64,000 nt of DNA from Chitinophagaceae bacterium UBA7600 (GCA_002478885.1 DLKC01000025.1:1-64000), one strand, 5' to 3'; shown: positions 7,727 to 18,500, counted from the first letter of the stretch. The notes: generated by a model from the letters alone, not told the origin. Numbers and translations: made by a program.

Positions 7727-9742
7727 CTACGCAGGTTCCACCCAGGCTTCGTTTTCGCGGAGTAAATTAATGAGTTCATCAACTGCCACCTCGCTATCAA
7801 CATTGCGTTTTACTACTTCTTTGCCTTTATATAAGGTGATCTTGCCAACGCCGCTACCAACGTAGCCAAAATCGGCATCGGCCATTTCGCCGGGACCATT
7901 TACGATGCAGCCCATAATCGCAATCTTAACGCCCTTCAGGTGATTGGTGCGTGAACGGATTTTTGCTGTTGTTTCCTGCAGTTCGAACAAAGTGCGGCCG
8001 CAACTCGGGCAACTGATATACTCTGTTTTGGAAATGCGGGTACGCGTAGCCTGTAAGATGGCAAAAGCCGTGGAGTTAATAAATTGCTCCGGCGTTTTAT
8101 TGTTGAGATAATTTCTGCCGGATGCGTTTTGTTCCCTGGCCGCGGACGAAATATCATAACTCTTTTGCTGCATGCCCAGGCTTATACCATCGCCAAATCC
8201 ATCGAGCAACAAAGCGCCGCATTCTGTTGCATAATGAATGAGGTGTTCGTCGGCTGTTTGCCAGCGGCTGTCGCACATAATCACTACCGGGTTTTTAATA
8301 TCGCGGTTCATCAGTTCGAGGAACATACGACGCACAGATGGCATTGCATGTTGATTGGTTGAACTTAAGCAAATCACTACTGTCGGGTCATTGGATAATT
8401 CGGCCAGGTAAGTAAAATCGTTTAATGCTGTTTCATCATTGAAGCAATCGATCATTACAAAATTGAGCGTGCTGCTCTTCCAGCTGCCATGCAGGTAGCC
8501 GCTGCCGTTGAATATGGGAAAGTATTTTGTTTTGTCTTTAGCAAGGTTCCAAATGGCGGGATATACCAACACTTTTAATGTGCCCGGCAATTCAAAGTCC
8601 ACCAAGGCATGGCCGCTGAAAATATAGTCGGCGGCAGCGTCGCTGATATTCCATTTATCGGTTGCAGTATTGTAAGTATAACCCACACTTTGCAAAGATT
8701 CGGGTGTTATGTGAGCCAGTTTGCTTAGGTCGGCAATAACGACCGGTACGTGAGTACCGCCAATATTATCGACGACAAAAGTTTGCCTGCGTTTGTAGGC
8801 AAAAGGCGTATATGGAAGGTGAACAATTGCGGGTATCTCACCGTCTTTATTTACGCTGTTGGCGTGGTAACGTTTAACAAGGTCGCGGCAGACCGGAATC
8901 TCCAGTTCAGGATCCTCTGTCAGCGACACCCTGATCGTATCGCCAATACCATCTTCCAGCAAAGTGCCAATACCTGCCGCACTCTTTACGCGGCCATCTT
9001 CTCCATCGCCAGCTTCGGTAACGCCGAGATGCAATGGATAGCATTCGCCAAATTCAGCATCCATTTGCTGAATCAGCAAGCGGTATGCCTGCACCATTAC
9101 CTGCGGGTTGCTTGACTTCATGCTTAGAACAATATTGTGGTAGGCTTCGGCCCGGGCAATACGCAAAAACTCCATTGCGCTTTCTACCATGCCCATTGGC
9201 GTATCGCCATAACGGCTCATGATACGGTCGCTTAAACTGCCATGGTTGGTGCCGATACGCATTGCAGTTCCGTATTCCTTGCAAATTTTCAACAGTGGCG
9301 TAAAGCGTTCCCTTATCCGCTCAATTTCTTCGGCATATTCCCCATCGGTGTATTCCAATTGCTCAAACTTTTTCTTATCAACGTAATTGCCCGGATTCAC
9401 TCTCACCTTTTCTACAATTCTCGCAGCAATCTCTGCAGCATTTGGTGTAAAGTGAATGTCGGCGATCAAGGGCGTGTTATACCCTCTTTTACGCAGTTCA
9501 TTTTTTATGTTGAGTAAATTTTCCGCTTCTTTTTTTGAAGGGGCGGTAATACGTACCAGTTCGGCGCCCGCTTCAATGCAACGAATACTTTGCTCCACTG
9601 TAGCAATCGTATCCATTGTATCAGTGGTGGTCATTGTTTGTACGCGTATGGGGTTATGATTACCGAGCAACAGGTCACCGATTTTCACTTCCCTTGTTTT
9701 TAACCTGCTGTATGCCGTGAGTGAATTACAATACAATTGCAT
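7727..9742 (-). CDS. ispG: 4-hydroxy-3-methylbut-2-en-1-yl diphosphate synthase, long form
   Basis: 671 residues, compared with about 370 for the E. coli enzyme. Residues about 1-290 form the TIM-barrel domain (VQTMTTTDTMDT, ADIHF, VRVNPGN, GTNHGSLSDR). An insertion of about 270 residues follows, as in the Bacteroidota/Chlamydia/plant type. The C-terminal domain carries the [4Fe-4S] ligands as CPSCGR and MGCIVNGPGE. The enzyme reductively opens methylerythritol cyclodiphosphate to HMBPP in the non-mevalonate isoprenoid pathway in the cytoplasm. The gene is about 115 bp downstream of the batC-like gene on the same strand. Confidence 0.97.
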   Translation of the reverse strand: MQLYCNSLTAYSRLKTREVKIGDLLLGNHNPIRVQTMTTTDTMDTIATVEQSIRCIEAGAELVRITAPSKKEAENLLNIKNELRKRGYNTPLIADIHFTPNAAEIAARIVEKVRVNPGNYVDKKKFEQLEYTDGEYAEEIERIRERFTPLLKICKEYGTAMRIGTNHGSLSDRIMSRYGDTPMGMVESAMEFLRIARAEAYHNIVLSMKSSNPQVMVQAYRLLIQQMDAEFGECYPLHLGVTEAGDGEDGRVKSAAGIGTLLEDGIGDTIRVSLTEDPELEIPVCRDLVKRYHANSVNKDGEIPAIVHLPYTPFAYKRRQTFVVDNIGGTHVPVVIADLSKLAHITPESLQSVGYTYNTATDKWNISDAAADYIFSGHALVDFELPGTLKVLVYPAIWNLAKDKTKYFPIFNGSGYLHGSWKSSTLNFVMIDCFNDETALNDFTYLAELSNDPTVVICLSSTNQHAMPSVRRMFLELMNRDIKNPVVIMCDSRWQTADEHLIHYATECGALLLDGFGDGISLGMQQKSYDISSAAREQNASGRNYLNNKTPEQFINSTAFAILQATRTRISKTEYISCPSCGRTLFELQETTAKIRSRTNHLKGVKIAIMGCIVNGPGEMADADFGYVGSGVGKITLYKGKEVVKRNVDSEVAVDELINLLRENEAWVEPA

Positions 9743-9858
9743 AATATTTATTTGCCGGTTTGCGTACGATCATCTTTTCAATTGCAAAAATAACACTTGG
9801 TGACCCAATAAAGTTTTGAGAAACGGTGATATTGTAAACGGCAAAAGTCAGACGTGGG

Positions 9859-10458
9859 TTACCAGTCTTTTTCCGGGTTCTTTGTGGTGGGCTTTTTGCG
9901 AAGTGCTTTCTGAAGCTGCTTTTCTTTATCTCTCAGTTCGTCAAATTTCTGGTTGATCGTTTCCTGGCTGGCTTCCTTGCTCTTGTTTTTATCGTCTTTT
10001 GGTTTGGATTGATTATTTGGCTTGTTTGCCTGCTGCTGCTTTCTCAATTCATTGATCGCTTTCTGCAGATTTTCCCTCGCATCATTATCAGCAGGATCAA
10101 GCATCAACGATTGCTTGAACGATTCAATGGCATCGGTTAGTTTATGCTGGTTCACCTGCACCACAGCTTTATTAAACATTGCCTTAGCCTTTATATTCCT
10201 GTCAACGGCGTCATTGAATTTCTCATAATACTTCTCAGCTTCTGCATCCCTGCCCAGTTTGTGCAATGTATTACCGCTGTTAAACAGGGCGGCATTGTTG
10301 TCAGGCTCGATCGAAAGCGCCTTTTTGTATTCATCCATTGCCTCCGCAAAAGCAGAACGGTTGTATGCATCATTACCCTGTTGCACATAACTGTTAGCCT
10401 GCTGCGCTTGCACAGTGGTAAAAAACAAAAGGAAGTATATCGTCAATAATTTTTTCAA
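9859..10458 (-). CDS. batC: TPR protein of the Bat operon, BatC-like
   Basis: 199 residues. There is a signal peptide of about 18 residues (MKKLLTIYFLLFFTTVQA). Three tetratricopeptide repeats follow (about residues 22-125: AYNRSAFAEAMDEYKKAL, AALFNSGNTLHKLGRDAEA, AMFNKAVVQVNQHKL). The tail is a Lys/Gln-rich charged region with probable coiled coil. It sits downstream of a BatB-like VWA gene, the usual context for BatC in Bacteroidota. Bat proteins were linked to aerotolerance in Bacteroides fragilis, with an uncertain envelope role. batD, batE and the MoxR ATPase are absent from this window, so the operon is split or lies elsewhere. The symbol rests on context and domain type. Confidence 0.75.
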   Translation of the reverse strand: MKKLLTIYFLLFFTTVQAQQANSYVQQGNDAYNRSAFAEAMDEYKKALSIEPDNNAALFNSGNTLHKLGRDAEAEKYYEKFNDAVDRNIKAKAMFNKAVVQVNQHKLTDAIESFKQSLMLDPADNDARENLQKAINELRKQQQANKPNNQSKPKDDKNKSKEASQETINQKFDELRDKEKQLQKALRKKPTTKNPEKDW

Positions 10459-10481
10459 ATGCTTGTATTGATCGTTATTGT

Positions 10482-10536
10482 TTTGAACCGGGCATTTTCT
10501 GCATTGGTCATCACCTGTTGCGTCGCACTCTTGTAC
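10482..10536 (+). repeat. 54-bp intergenic repeat, copy 5 (type A core)
   Basis: Core at 10517-10536, left arm TTTTGAACCGGGC at 10481-10493. It lies between the batB and batC genes but in the antisense orientation. Confidence 0.85.
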
Positions 10537-10580
10537 TGCTATTCATTATCGAGTAAGACTCTTACTTCAGCTACCGGGTG

Positions 10581-11597
10581 TTAAAAGTTATCCTGGCCTT
10601 TCCTGGTTAACCTCTTTCTCTCCGGCACAAAAATTTCACCGATCAGTATCAGCAGCGCAATGCCAATGAAGAAAGGCGTAAAAGACAAATATTCTTTTTC
10701 GCCCCCGCTTTCTATCAGCTTTTTATCTATGCCATCCAGTTCTTTGCCAACGACGGTTGAAGTATTCAATACATTGTCAAGATGAAAATAATTGCCGCCT
10801 GTTGCCGATGCAATATTCACCAGTTCTTCCTCACCCAGTTTGCTGATGACCGTTTTTCCATCTGCATCTGTCTTATACGACCCTGTACCCGGTTCGGTAA
10901 TAGGTGAGCCTTCCGCCGTGCCAATACCAACGGTATAAACAATCACACCCTGGTCAGACAATGCCTTTGCAGCCCTCACCGCATCCGGGTCATGGTCTTC
11001 GCCATCGGTGATTAAAACGATTGCCTTATGTGATTTCTCTTTTGTATCAAGAGATGTTCCGCATAACTGCAATGCGCTACTAATGACTGTTCCCTGCACG
11101 GGCACGGCATCGGGGGTGGCGTTGGATAAAAAGAGTTTTGCCTCGGCCAGGTCGGGTGTTAACGGCATTTGTAAATAGGCCTGCCCTGCAAACAAGACCA
11201 GTCCAACCCGGTCGTTGGATGAGTGATCGATAAGAGCACTAACCAGTTGTTTTGCGCGTTCGAGGCGCGTTGGCTTTATATCACTGCTTAACATACTTTT
11301 GCTTACATCAAGCGCTATCATAATATCTATGCCTGCTGTTTGCTCTTTGTCGCCTGAAACAGGTTTGCGAAAATTTGTAGCGGCCAGCACCAGGAAAGCA
11401 AGCGCGATAAGCGTGGCAATAAATTTTATTTTGTAAAGCTTTGCAGCATGTTCAGAAGTAAGGCGGTTCACCAGCTCTTCGTCGCCGATTATATTTTTTG
11501 TTTTTTGTTTCCAGCGAAGCACCATAATGAAGATGAGCACCAATGGTACAAGTAGCGCCAGGCCCCATAAAAATTCGATGTGTTCAAATGATAGCAT
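10581..11597 (-). CDS. batB: VWA-domain membrane protein, BatB/BatA-like
   Basis: 338 residues from the chosen start at 11597 (MLSFEHIEFLWGL). A longer in-frame start at 11636 exists, but its extra 13 residues precede what looks like the conserved family N-terminus. The protein has two N-terminal membrane helices (about residues 8-27 and 55-72). The von Willebrand A domain carries an intact MIDAS motif DVSKSM and downstream TDGEDHD. A C-terminal membrane helix lies near residues 310-328. This helix-helix-VWA-helix layout is that of BatA and BatB; a family tree would be needed to separate them. The following TPR gene suggests BatB. The product should sit in the inner membrane with the VWA domain in the periplasm. 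Confidence 0.85.
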   Translation of the reverse strand: MLSFEHIEFLWGLALLVPLVLIFIMVLRWKQKTKNIIGDEELVNRLTSEHAAKLYKIKFIATLIALAFLVLAATNFRKPVSGDKEQTAGIDIMIALDVSKSMLSSDIKPTRLERAKQLVSALIDHSSNDRVGLVLFAGQAYLQMPLTPDLAEAKLFLSNATPDAVPVQGTVISSALQLCGTSLDTKEKSHKAIVLITDGEDHDPDAVRAAKALSDQGVIVYTVGIGTAEGSPITEPGTGSYKTDADGKTVISKLGEEELVNIASATGGNYFHLDNVLNTSTVVGKELDGIDKKLIESGGEKEYLSFTPFFIGIALLILIGEIFVPERKRLTRKGQDNF

Positions 11598-11719
11598 AGA
11601 ATGAATGTTGCAATGTACAAGCATTGAGCCAATCATTAGAAAGCTTAATTTTTTTTGTGATAAAATTAGTTACTCATTTCCTGTTGCCTCAATGCAGGCA
11701 GCCTAATGCTGCTACAAGT

Positions 11720-11775
11720 GCTGAAGTGTGCGACGCAAGTAAAGCCTCATTTTTATTCTACGGACGGGAACATAA
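11720..11775 (-). repeat. 54-bp intergenic repeat, copy 6 (type A core)
   Basis: Core at 11720-11739; left arm TTTATGTTCCCGTCC, diverged from CCCGGC. Sense-oriented downstream of the GH16 gene and its terminator. Confidence 0.8.
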
Positions 11776-11797
11776 AAAAATTCGCGGCTCCCATCAA

Positions 11798-11832
11798 ACA
11801 AAAAAGCCACCGGACTTCACAACCAATGGCTT
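11798..11832 (-). terminator. Intrinsic terminator of the GH16 gene
   Basis: On the minus strand an AAGCCA...TGGCTT stem extended by further pairs is followed by TTTTTTG. It starts about 20 nt after the GH16 stop codon. Confidence 0.7.
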
Positions 11833-11853
11833 TGTTCCTGATCTGAAAAAAAC

Positions 11854-12693
11854 TCACTCAATCATCCTGTATACTTTAACGTAATCAATCTGCATTTGGG
11901 TTGGGAAAATGCTGTCGTCAACTCCTTGCGCGCCGCCCCAGTTACCGCCAATCGCGATGTTCAAAATCATATAAAAATTCTGATCAAAGGGCCATGCAGC
12001 GAAACCAGTTCCGTTATTGATGTATTCAAAATATTTTGCATCATCGACATATCCCCTGATCGCATAAGGAGTCCAGTCAACGCGGTAAATATGAAAATCG
12101 TTTGAAGCTCCGGCAACAATCGTGGCTGCTGTTTTTTGGGTGTTCATCTGCCCGTTATAAGAAGCGGTGTGAATGGTGCAATGGACATTATCCTGGTCGT
12201 ACCCGACATGCTCCATTATATCAATTTCCCCGGAACCAGGCCAGGGACCATAGTAGTTATCGGAATTTAATAGCCAGATGGCAGGCCAAGTGCCACGACC
12301 AGACGGAAGCTTTGCCCTTATTTCGAAGCGGCCATATTTCCAATCGCCTTTTCCTTTAGACACAAGCCTGGCAGATGTATAATTTTTTCCCGAGTTCGCT
12401 TCTTTGCGTGCTGTGATAACAAGGTTACCATTGCTAATGGCTGCATTACCTGAAGCGGTGTAGGATTGCAGTTCGTTGTTGCCCCAGCCATTGGCACCAA
12501 CATCGTAGGTCCATTTCGCCGGATCGGGAGCAGCGCCGTCGTTAAAATCATCCTGCCATACGGGGTCTGCTTCAAACTGCCAGTTTTTATCAGAAACCGG
12601 CTCTGCCGGTTGGACCGGCGGAATTGTTTTTTCTTCGGTACAACCCGCTGCTGACATTACCAGAACGAGTATTACATAATTTATTCTTTTCAT
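11854..12693 (-). CDS. GH16 family beta-glucanase lipoprotein (laminarinase-type)
   Basis: 279 residues. The lipoprotein signal peptide ends in SAAGC (Cys18). The catalytic domain spans about residues 45-279. The GH16 signature ExDxxE is visible as GEIDIMEHVG, with the nucleophile and acid/base glutamates. Conserved surrounding segments include WPAIWLLNSDN before it and HIYRVDWTP after it. The family cleaves beta-1,3- or beta-1,3/1,4-glucans, and the IMEH context is typical of laminarinases. As the last gene of the SusC/SusD locus it predicts that the locus targets beta-glucan, with the enzyme anchored at the cell surface. An intrinsic terminator follows, which fits the end of an operon. Confidence 0.92.
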   Translation of the reverse strand: MKRINYVILVLVMSAAGCTEEKTIPPVQPAEPVSDKNWQFEADPVWQDDFNDGAAPDPAKWTYDVGANGWGNNELQSYTASGNAAISNGNLVITARKEANSGKNYTSARLVSKGKGDWKYGRFEIRAKLPSGRGTWPAIWLLNSDNYYGPWPGSGEIDIMEHVGYDQDNVHCTIHTASYNGQMNTQKTAATIVAGASNDFHIYRVDWTPYAIRGYVDDAKYFEYINNGTGFAAWPFDQNFYMILNIAIGGNWGGAQGVDDSIFPTQMQIDYVKVYRMIE

Positions 12694-12705
12694 CGCAAGG
12701 CTATT

Positions 12706-13980
12706 TTATTGTGCCACGAATTTCATTGTCCAAACAGTACTTGTTCCGTCACCCGCCCTTATCAGCATTTTTTTATCGCTTATTTCCAATACGCGGTATA
12801 TGTTTACCCCATTTGGCGAATCGGTGGTGCCAAAGAAGATATTTGGAGTGAGCGGTAGCCTGAATTGAGCAAGGCCTGCAACACCGCTAACAGGTGTAAA
12901 AGAGAAGTCAATATTGCTATAAGAAAGATCATCACCACATGAATAGGGTGGTGCGATGAATGTACTGCCATTGGCATTATAGCTTATCTTTTTATCTGCA
13001 GTGAATGTATACTCATCGTCTACCTGGCAGTCAGCCAAAGGACCACCTGCAAAATAAGAAGACGGGCTTGCTTCAATACCGACGGTAATTGGAGCAGGGT
13101 CTGCGGCATCAAAACGCCATTTATGGGCAGCAAGCATTGTAAGGACCTGGTCTGCAGTAAGTTTAACTACCTTTTTCAATTTAACCTGTACCAATGCGCC
13201 GTCTGCGAGCGTCCCCCTTATCACCATGTTTTCGTTATCGTAACTGATTACCGTGTATTTGTTATCTTTTACGATGTCATTCGTTCCTATAAAAGGGTGC
13301 CTGTCAGAGCCTTCGATAGGATCAAGTGTAATCACAGGATCCTGGCCTTCTTTTATGACAACGTGATATTTGGGCGCATTGGGAATACCGGGTTGGCAGG
13401 AGTACCCTGATTGTACATCAAAAGTAAAATCATTGGCTTTGTAGGTGAGACTTCCATCAGACCCGAAAATGTACACGTCATCAGACTGGCAGGAGGCCGG
13501 CGCACCTGTAAAATACACCTGCGTTGCGTCGGGCGAAAGCACTTTAATAGCATCGCCATCGTTACTCCATGTCCATTCTTTACTGTTACCACAGTCTGTA
13601 AGCGTTTTAAAGAATTCAAATTTGCATGCACCTTCGATGTAAATCTTTTTTGTTACAGAATTATTACCATTGCTGCCTACTGAAGTAAGCCGGACATCGT
13701 ATGTGCCGCCTCCTGAATAGTAATGTAACGGGCTGGCTATACCGGAAAGTTGGGTATTGTCGCCAAAATCCCATTGATAAAGAAATGCCTCTGTGCTGTT
13801 ATTTGTGAAGCTGATGCCTATAGGGTAAGGCAACGTGTCTGAAGATGCTGCATTTTCTATAAAAGAAAAGTCGGCAACGGATGCCGTACCCGTTAGCGAA
13901 GCTGTTGTTTTTGAGCACCCCGAATTAACCAGGGCAGATACACACATTGACAAAGCAATGATCAAATATTTATTTTTCAT
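12706..13980 (-). CDS. PKD-domain lipoprotein of the glucan locus
   Basis: 424 residues. The lipoprotein signal ends in NSGC. A PKD domain lies at about residues 35-115 (YQWDFGDNTQLSG, YDVRLTSVGSNG). After it come two related segments, each with an EWTWSNDGD- or KWRFDAADP-like strand, a DDVYIF or DDEYTF strand and a YSC segment, so the protein looks internally duplicated. This arrangement resembles the surface glycan-binding lipoproteins that follow SusD. No catalytic motif is seen. It lies 12 bp before the GH16 gene and 23 bp after susD, which implies one transcript. Role inferred: capture of glucan at the outer membrane surface. Confidence 0.82.
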   Translation of the reverse strand: MKNKYLIIALSMCVSALVNSGCSKTTASLTGTASVADFSFIENAASSDTLPYPIGISFTNNSTEAFLYQWDFGDNTQLSGIASPLHYYSGGGTYDVRLTSVGSNGNNSVTKKIYIEGACKFEFFKTLTDCGNSKEWTWSNDGDAIKVLSPDATQVYFTGAPASCQSDDVYIFGSDGSLTYKANDFTFDVQSGYSCQPGIPNAPKYHVVIKEGQDPVITLDPIEGSDRHPFIGTNDIVKDNKYTVISYDNENMVIRGTLADGALVQVKLKKVVKLTADQVLTMLAAHKWRFDAADPAPITVGIEASPSSYFAGGPLADCQVDDEYTFTADKKISYNANGSTFIAPPYSCGDDLSYSNIDFSFTPVSGVAGLAQFRLPLTPNIFFGTTDSPNGVNIYRVLEISDKKMLIRAGDGTSTVWTMKFVAQ

Positions 13981-14003
13981 ACAACCAACTTTTGAACGTT
14001 TAT

Positions 14004-15539
14004 TTAATAGCCATCGTTTTGTGTGAGGTTTGGATCTTTATCTATTTCTGACTGAGGTATTGGCATATAACGGTGCTTTGGAAGTATGTTAGTTTTTCCG
14101 CTTGCTCTCATTACATTGATAAAATAATTTTCATCGGGGTATCTCAAGAGATCATACCACCTGTGCATTTCAAAGGCAAATTCATGCCGGCGTTCATTAA
14201 AGACAGCATCGAGGTATTGTTGGTCTGACAGTGCATCGGCCAATGGTGCCAGCCCTGCTCTTGCCCTTACCTGGTCGATATATGGTTTGCCCAGCGTTTT
14301 GCCTGCAGCCTCTGCATAAATCAGCAACACTTCAGAATAACGGATGAACGGCACATTTAAAGCACAACTCCAGCCACCGACGTCGCCTTCCGTGTTATAA
14401 ACAGGAACAAAATACTTGCGCACATTAAAACCATAAGGTGAGCCGACCAGCGAAGCCGGTTGTGTGTATTTGAGTGAGTCTTCGGTATCGCCCGGCATCC
14501 ACATAGAAGATGGCCTGCGTTTATCAACAATTGTGTTGATATCAGATGGATTGGTTCGTTCGTAAGACTGAACGAAGTTGAGCGTTGGCACATTCCACCC
14601 ATAACCACCGGAGGCTACTATATATTGAAATCGCGGGCCAAAAAAAGTGTTCAGTTTTTGGCCCTGGCCATAGTCGCTAAAGGTTTGATTTCCGTTGCGA
14701 TATTGTATTTCAAAAACTGACTCTTTGCCATTTTCGTTTTGCAATTTGAAATTATGGGCATAGTTATCCCACAGGCTGTATTGGTTGCTGTTAATTACTT
14801 CGAGTGCCTTTGCTGCCGCATTAGATTTGTCGCCCATCCACAAATAAACATTAGCCATAAGTGCTTTTGCTGCTCCACTGGTAGCCCGCCCTTTTTCATC
14901 TGCGGGATAAGAAGAAGGCAGCACCGTTTCGGCATCTTTGAGGTCTGCTATAACCTGGTCATAAACGGCTTGTTTGGGACTTCTTGCTATTGTTGAGGCA
15001 TCTTCCAGCGAGATCACATTTGTGTAGAGAGGCACATCGCCGTAAAGCCTTACCAGATGAAAATAATACAATGCCCGAAGGAATTTTGCCTCGGCAAGAC
15101 TACGGTTCCGGATGTCTTCATTCATAACTGGAACCAGCGGAATTTTTTCGAGTACAAGATTCGCGCGGTAAATACCAAAATAGCATTGCGACCACATAAG
15201 AGAAACAATCGGATTAAATGCATCCATGGTAAAATTGTCCAGTGCTGCGGTTTCAAGCCCATCTCCACCACCACCGCCACCGAGATCACAGTCATCGCTC
15301 ATAATATCGCCAAGATGCCACGCTGCACCATTGTACATTGCCTGAAGCGGTGTGTAGGTTGCGATCACGGCCGTTAGCGCTTCGGCTTCTGTCTGGTAAT
15401 AATTTTCAACTGTCCTGGTTGGTATAGTCTGATCAATCTCCAGGAGACTTTTTTTACACTGAAACGAAATGGAGGCAATCAGTAGTAAACAGACATTTGT
15501 TTTAATATATCTCATCGACATAATAATCGTCTTTAGCAT
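14004..15539 (-). CDS. SusD/RagB family nutrient-binding outer membrane lipoprotein
   Basis: 511 residues from the first ATG; in-frame ATGs at 15521 and 15515 (MRYIKTN) are equally possible starts. The lipobox is ASISFQC. The N-terminal SusD-like region carries NYYQTEAEALTAV and MWSQCYFGIYRANLVLEKI. The C-terminal region has the SusD signature FIRYSEVLLIYAEA and the family ending with NERRHEFAFEMHRWYDLLR. SusD proteins form the lid of the SusC transporter and bind oligosaccharide at the cell surface. The Gly run GGGGGGD near residue 90 is unusual. The gene begins 9 nt after the susC stop. Confidence 0.95.
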   Translation of the reverse strand: MLKTIIMSMRYIKTNVCLLLIASISFQCKKSLLEIDQTIPTRTVENYYQTEAEALTAVIATYTPLQAMYNGAAWHLGDIMSDDCDLGGGGGGDGLETAALDNFTMDAFNPIVSLMWSQCYFGIYRANLVLEKIPLVPVMNEDIRNRSLAEAKFLRALYYFHLVRLYGDVPLYTNVISLEDASTIARSPKQAVYDQVIADLKDAETVLPSSYPADEKGRATSGAAKALMANVYLWMGDKSNAAAKALEVINSNQYSLWDNYAHNFKLQNENGKESVFEIQYRNGNQTFSDYGQGQKLNTFFGPRFQYIVASGGYGWNVPTLNFVQSYERTNPSDINTIVDKRRPSSMWMPGDTEDSLKYTQPASLVGSPYGFNVRKYFVPVYNTEGDVGGWSCALNVPFIRYSEVLLIYAEAAGKTLGKPYIDQVRARAGLAPLADALSDQQYLDAVFNERRHEFAFEMHRWYDLLRYPDENYFINVMRASGKTNILPKHRYMPIPQSEIDKDPNLTQNDGY

Positions 15540-15548
15540 TTGTAATAA

Positions 15549-18500
15549 TTAGAAGTCAACCGTAATACCGCCGAGGAAAGTCCTGGCCTGGGGATAAAAC
15601 CCGTAATCGACGCCGCCTCCAACTTCAGGATCAAGCCCTGAATATTGTGTGAAGGTTAGCAGGTTTTGAATACTGCCGTAAAGCTGAATTTTACCAAGCC
15701 CTGCAACTTTTGCCCATTTATCCGGGAGACTGTAAGCAAGCCGCACGTTCTTTATGCGTAGGTAAGAGGCATTCTCCACAAACCGGTCGGATACGCGGTT
15801 GTTTCCGTTAGGATCGTTAAGAATAAGCCGCGGCATAGAATTGCTTGTACCCGGTCCTGTCCAGCGGTTGATAACATCTTTAGAATAATTGCCATTGCTA
15901 ACACCACCTTCTGTGTACCAGCGCGTGAAGTTGAGTACCTTATTGCCTTGTGAGCCCTGGATAAAAACGCGTAGCTCAAAGCCTTTATAAGTGATCGTAT
16001 TATTAAGGCCGAAAGTGAACTTAGGAAAAGAATTGCCAAGGTTCGTGCGATCCTTTTCATTGATAATACCATCGTTATTGATGTCTTTGAATTTTATATC
16101 TCCCGGCGCTGTACTGTTCGTTGGGTCGGTACCCGGAGTTTGTACCGCACTTTTAGCAATCTCTTCCTGTGTTTGGAAGATACCGTCTGTTTGAAATCCA
16201 TAAAAGAAATCTGCCGGCATGCCGATATCAGTTCTTAAACTACCTCCTGAAATCCGGGCAAAGCCTTTGTCAAAAGAAGTACCTAGCCCAAATGAGATCA
16301 CCTCGTTCTTAAATGTGCTCATCACAAGGTTTGCGTTCCAGTTTAATTTTTTAGATGACAGTATGGTTCCGGAGACCGTAAGGTCAATACCCCGGTTTTG
16401 CAATATGCCCGTGTTATATGGCACTGAAACATAATTACCTGAAACATTGATCGGCACTACATACAGTATAAGATCTTTTGAACGTTTCTGGTAAAAGTCA
16501 AGCGCAATTGTTAGTTTGCTTTTGAAGAGTGATGCATCAATACCGATATCGAGTTGCTCATTCTTTTCCCACTTAATATCAGGATTCGAAGGAGCTGTAG
16601 GCGCAGCTCCCTGGTTAGCACCCTCAGTGCCGGAACTATTGCCCAGTGGATATTGGAAACCCTGGTCTATGCGCGTAAGGTAGCTATAGGGAATAACATT
16701 GGGATTGCCGGTGTAGCCAAAACTGCTCCTGATCTTCAAATCAGTTATCCAGTCAATTTCTTTTACAAAGCTTTCCTCTGAGATTCTCCATGCCAATGAG
16801 AAAGAAGGGAAAAAAGCGAACTTATTTGCAGGCGCAAAATTTGAGCTGCCATCTCTCCGCAAAGAGCCTGTGAAGTAAACCTTGTTATCATATGTGTAGT
16901 TCAGCCTGCCTATGTAAGAAATAAACCTGGAGGTTACATCGTCCTGGCTGTAATTGCTTATCTGGCTTACGTTCTGCGGAAGAAAAACTGCATTGTTTAA
17001 TACCGGTATCTGGTAGTTAAAGATTCCGCTTCTTCCTCCGGATAATATCGAATATTGCGTTTCCTGGAAAGTATAACCAGCTAGCGCATTAAAGCGGTGT
17101 TTGGTTTTAATTGTCTTATCGTAGGTAAGCGTGTACTCAGCCAGATAATCCGGTATGGTAACCTTAGTCTGGCCATAGCCATCTATTGTTATTGGCTGGC
17201 CACCTGAAGAAGGTGTTGCGGGTGAAAATGACTTTACATCGTTGTAAGCATAGTCAGCACCAAAGGTTGTTTTAAATTTCAGCGCTTTTATTATTTCCCA
17301 CTCGGCAAAAACGTTTCCCGTGACCCTGTATTTAGTATTGCTTGTTTTTGGAACTTCCAGGTTATATACCGGGTTTGGTTCGCTAAAGCCATCGATATTG
17401 CCGTTGCCGCCTGCATAAGTGCCATCTGCATTTCGTGGCGTTACCGTTGGCGGTGATGTTAGCGCCAATATAATCACGCTGTTAAATGCGGAGTAAGTAT
17501 CTGCCCCATGTTCAATGAACTTACTTAATGAGAGTGTATTTCCGAGTTTGATCTTATTATTCACTTTCACGTCGCCATTGAAACGCAGGTTAAATCTTTC
17601 AAAATCGGTATTGTAAACGATGCCATCCTGTTTCAGGTACCCTGCCGAAAGCATATAAGTTGCTTTGTCAGAACCACCCGATGCAGTAAGGCTTACACTT
17701 TGAATAGCGGCTTTCCTGAAAATTTCATCCAGCCATTTTGTCCCTTCACCATACTGTTGTTCAATGGCATCCGGATTGGCAAGTTTAGGAATTACATCCA
17801 ATCCACTGGCAATTCTTGCTTCACTGTTGAGTATAGCATACTCCCTCGCGTTCAACATCTCTGGTAATTGCCAGGCCTGCTGCAACCCACGATATACATC
17901 AACGCTCATTTTGGACTGCCCCGCTTTACCTCTTTTTGTGGTGATCATTATTACGCCATTCGAAGCCCTTACGCCATATATGGAAGATGCAGCTGCGTCT
18001 TTCAGCACATCGATGGATTCAATGTCATTTGTACCAAAAGAATTTAATACGTTGTCTGCCCCCTGGTCGGGCAACGGATAGCCATCTACAACGATCAACG
18101 GGTTATTCGTGCCTGTAAGCGAGGTAATGCCCCGTATTCTTATCTGTGTGCCACCGGTGCCACCGGGCGCACCGCTGCCCTGCACAATTGTAACGCCGGA
18201 AACCTTCCCCTGTAATGCCTGCGCAGCGTCTGCAACAGGCGTTACTGCAATTTCTTTTGCATTTAAAGAAGATATTGCCGTGGTTAATTCTTTTCTTTTT
18301 CGCGTGCCATATCCCACCACCACCACATCATTCAGTGTGCCTGAAGTAGCTGTCATCTGCACCTGAATATTGGTATTTGAGCCAACGACAATCTCCTGCG
18401 GGGCATAGCCTATTATTGTAAAAACCAATACGTCGCTATCATTGGCTACGTTTATTTTAAAGGACCCCGTTCTGTCGCTTGTTGTACCAAGTTTTGTTCC

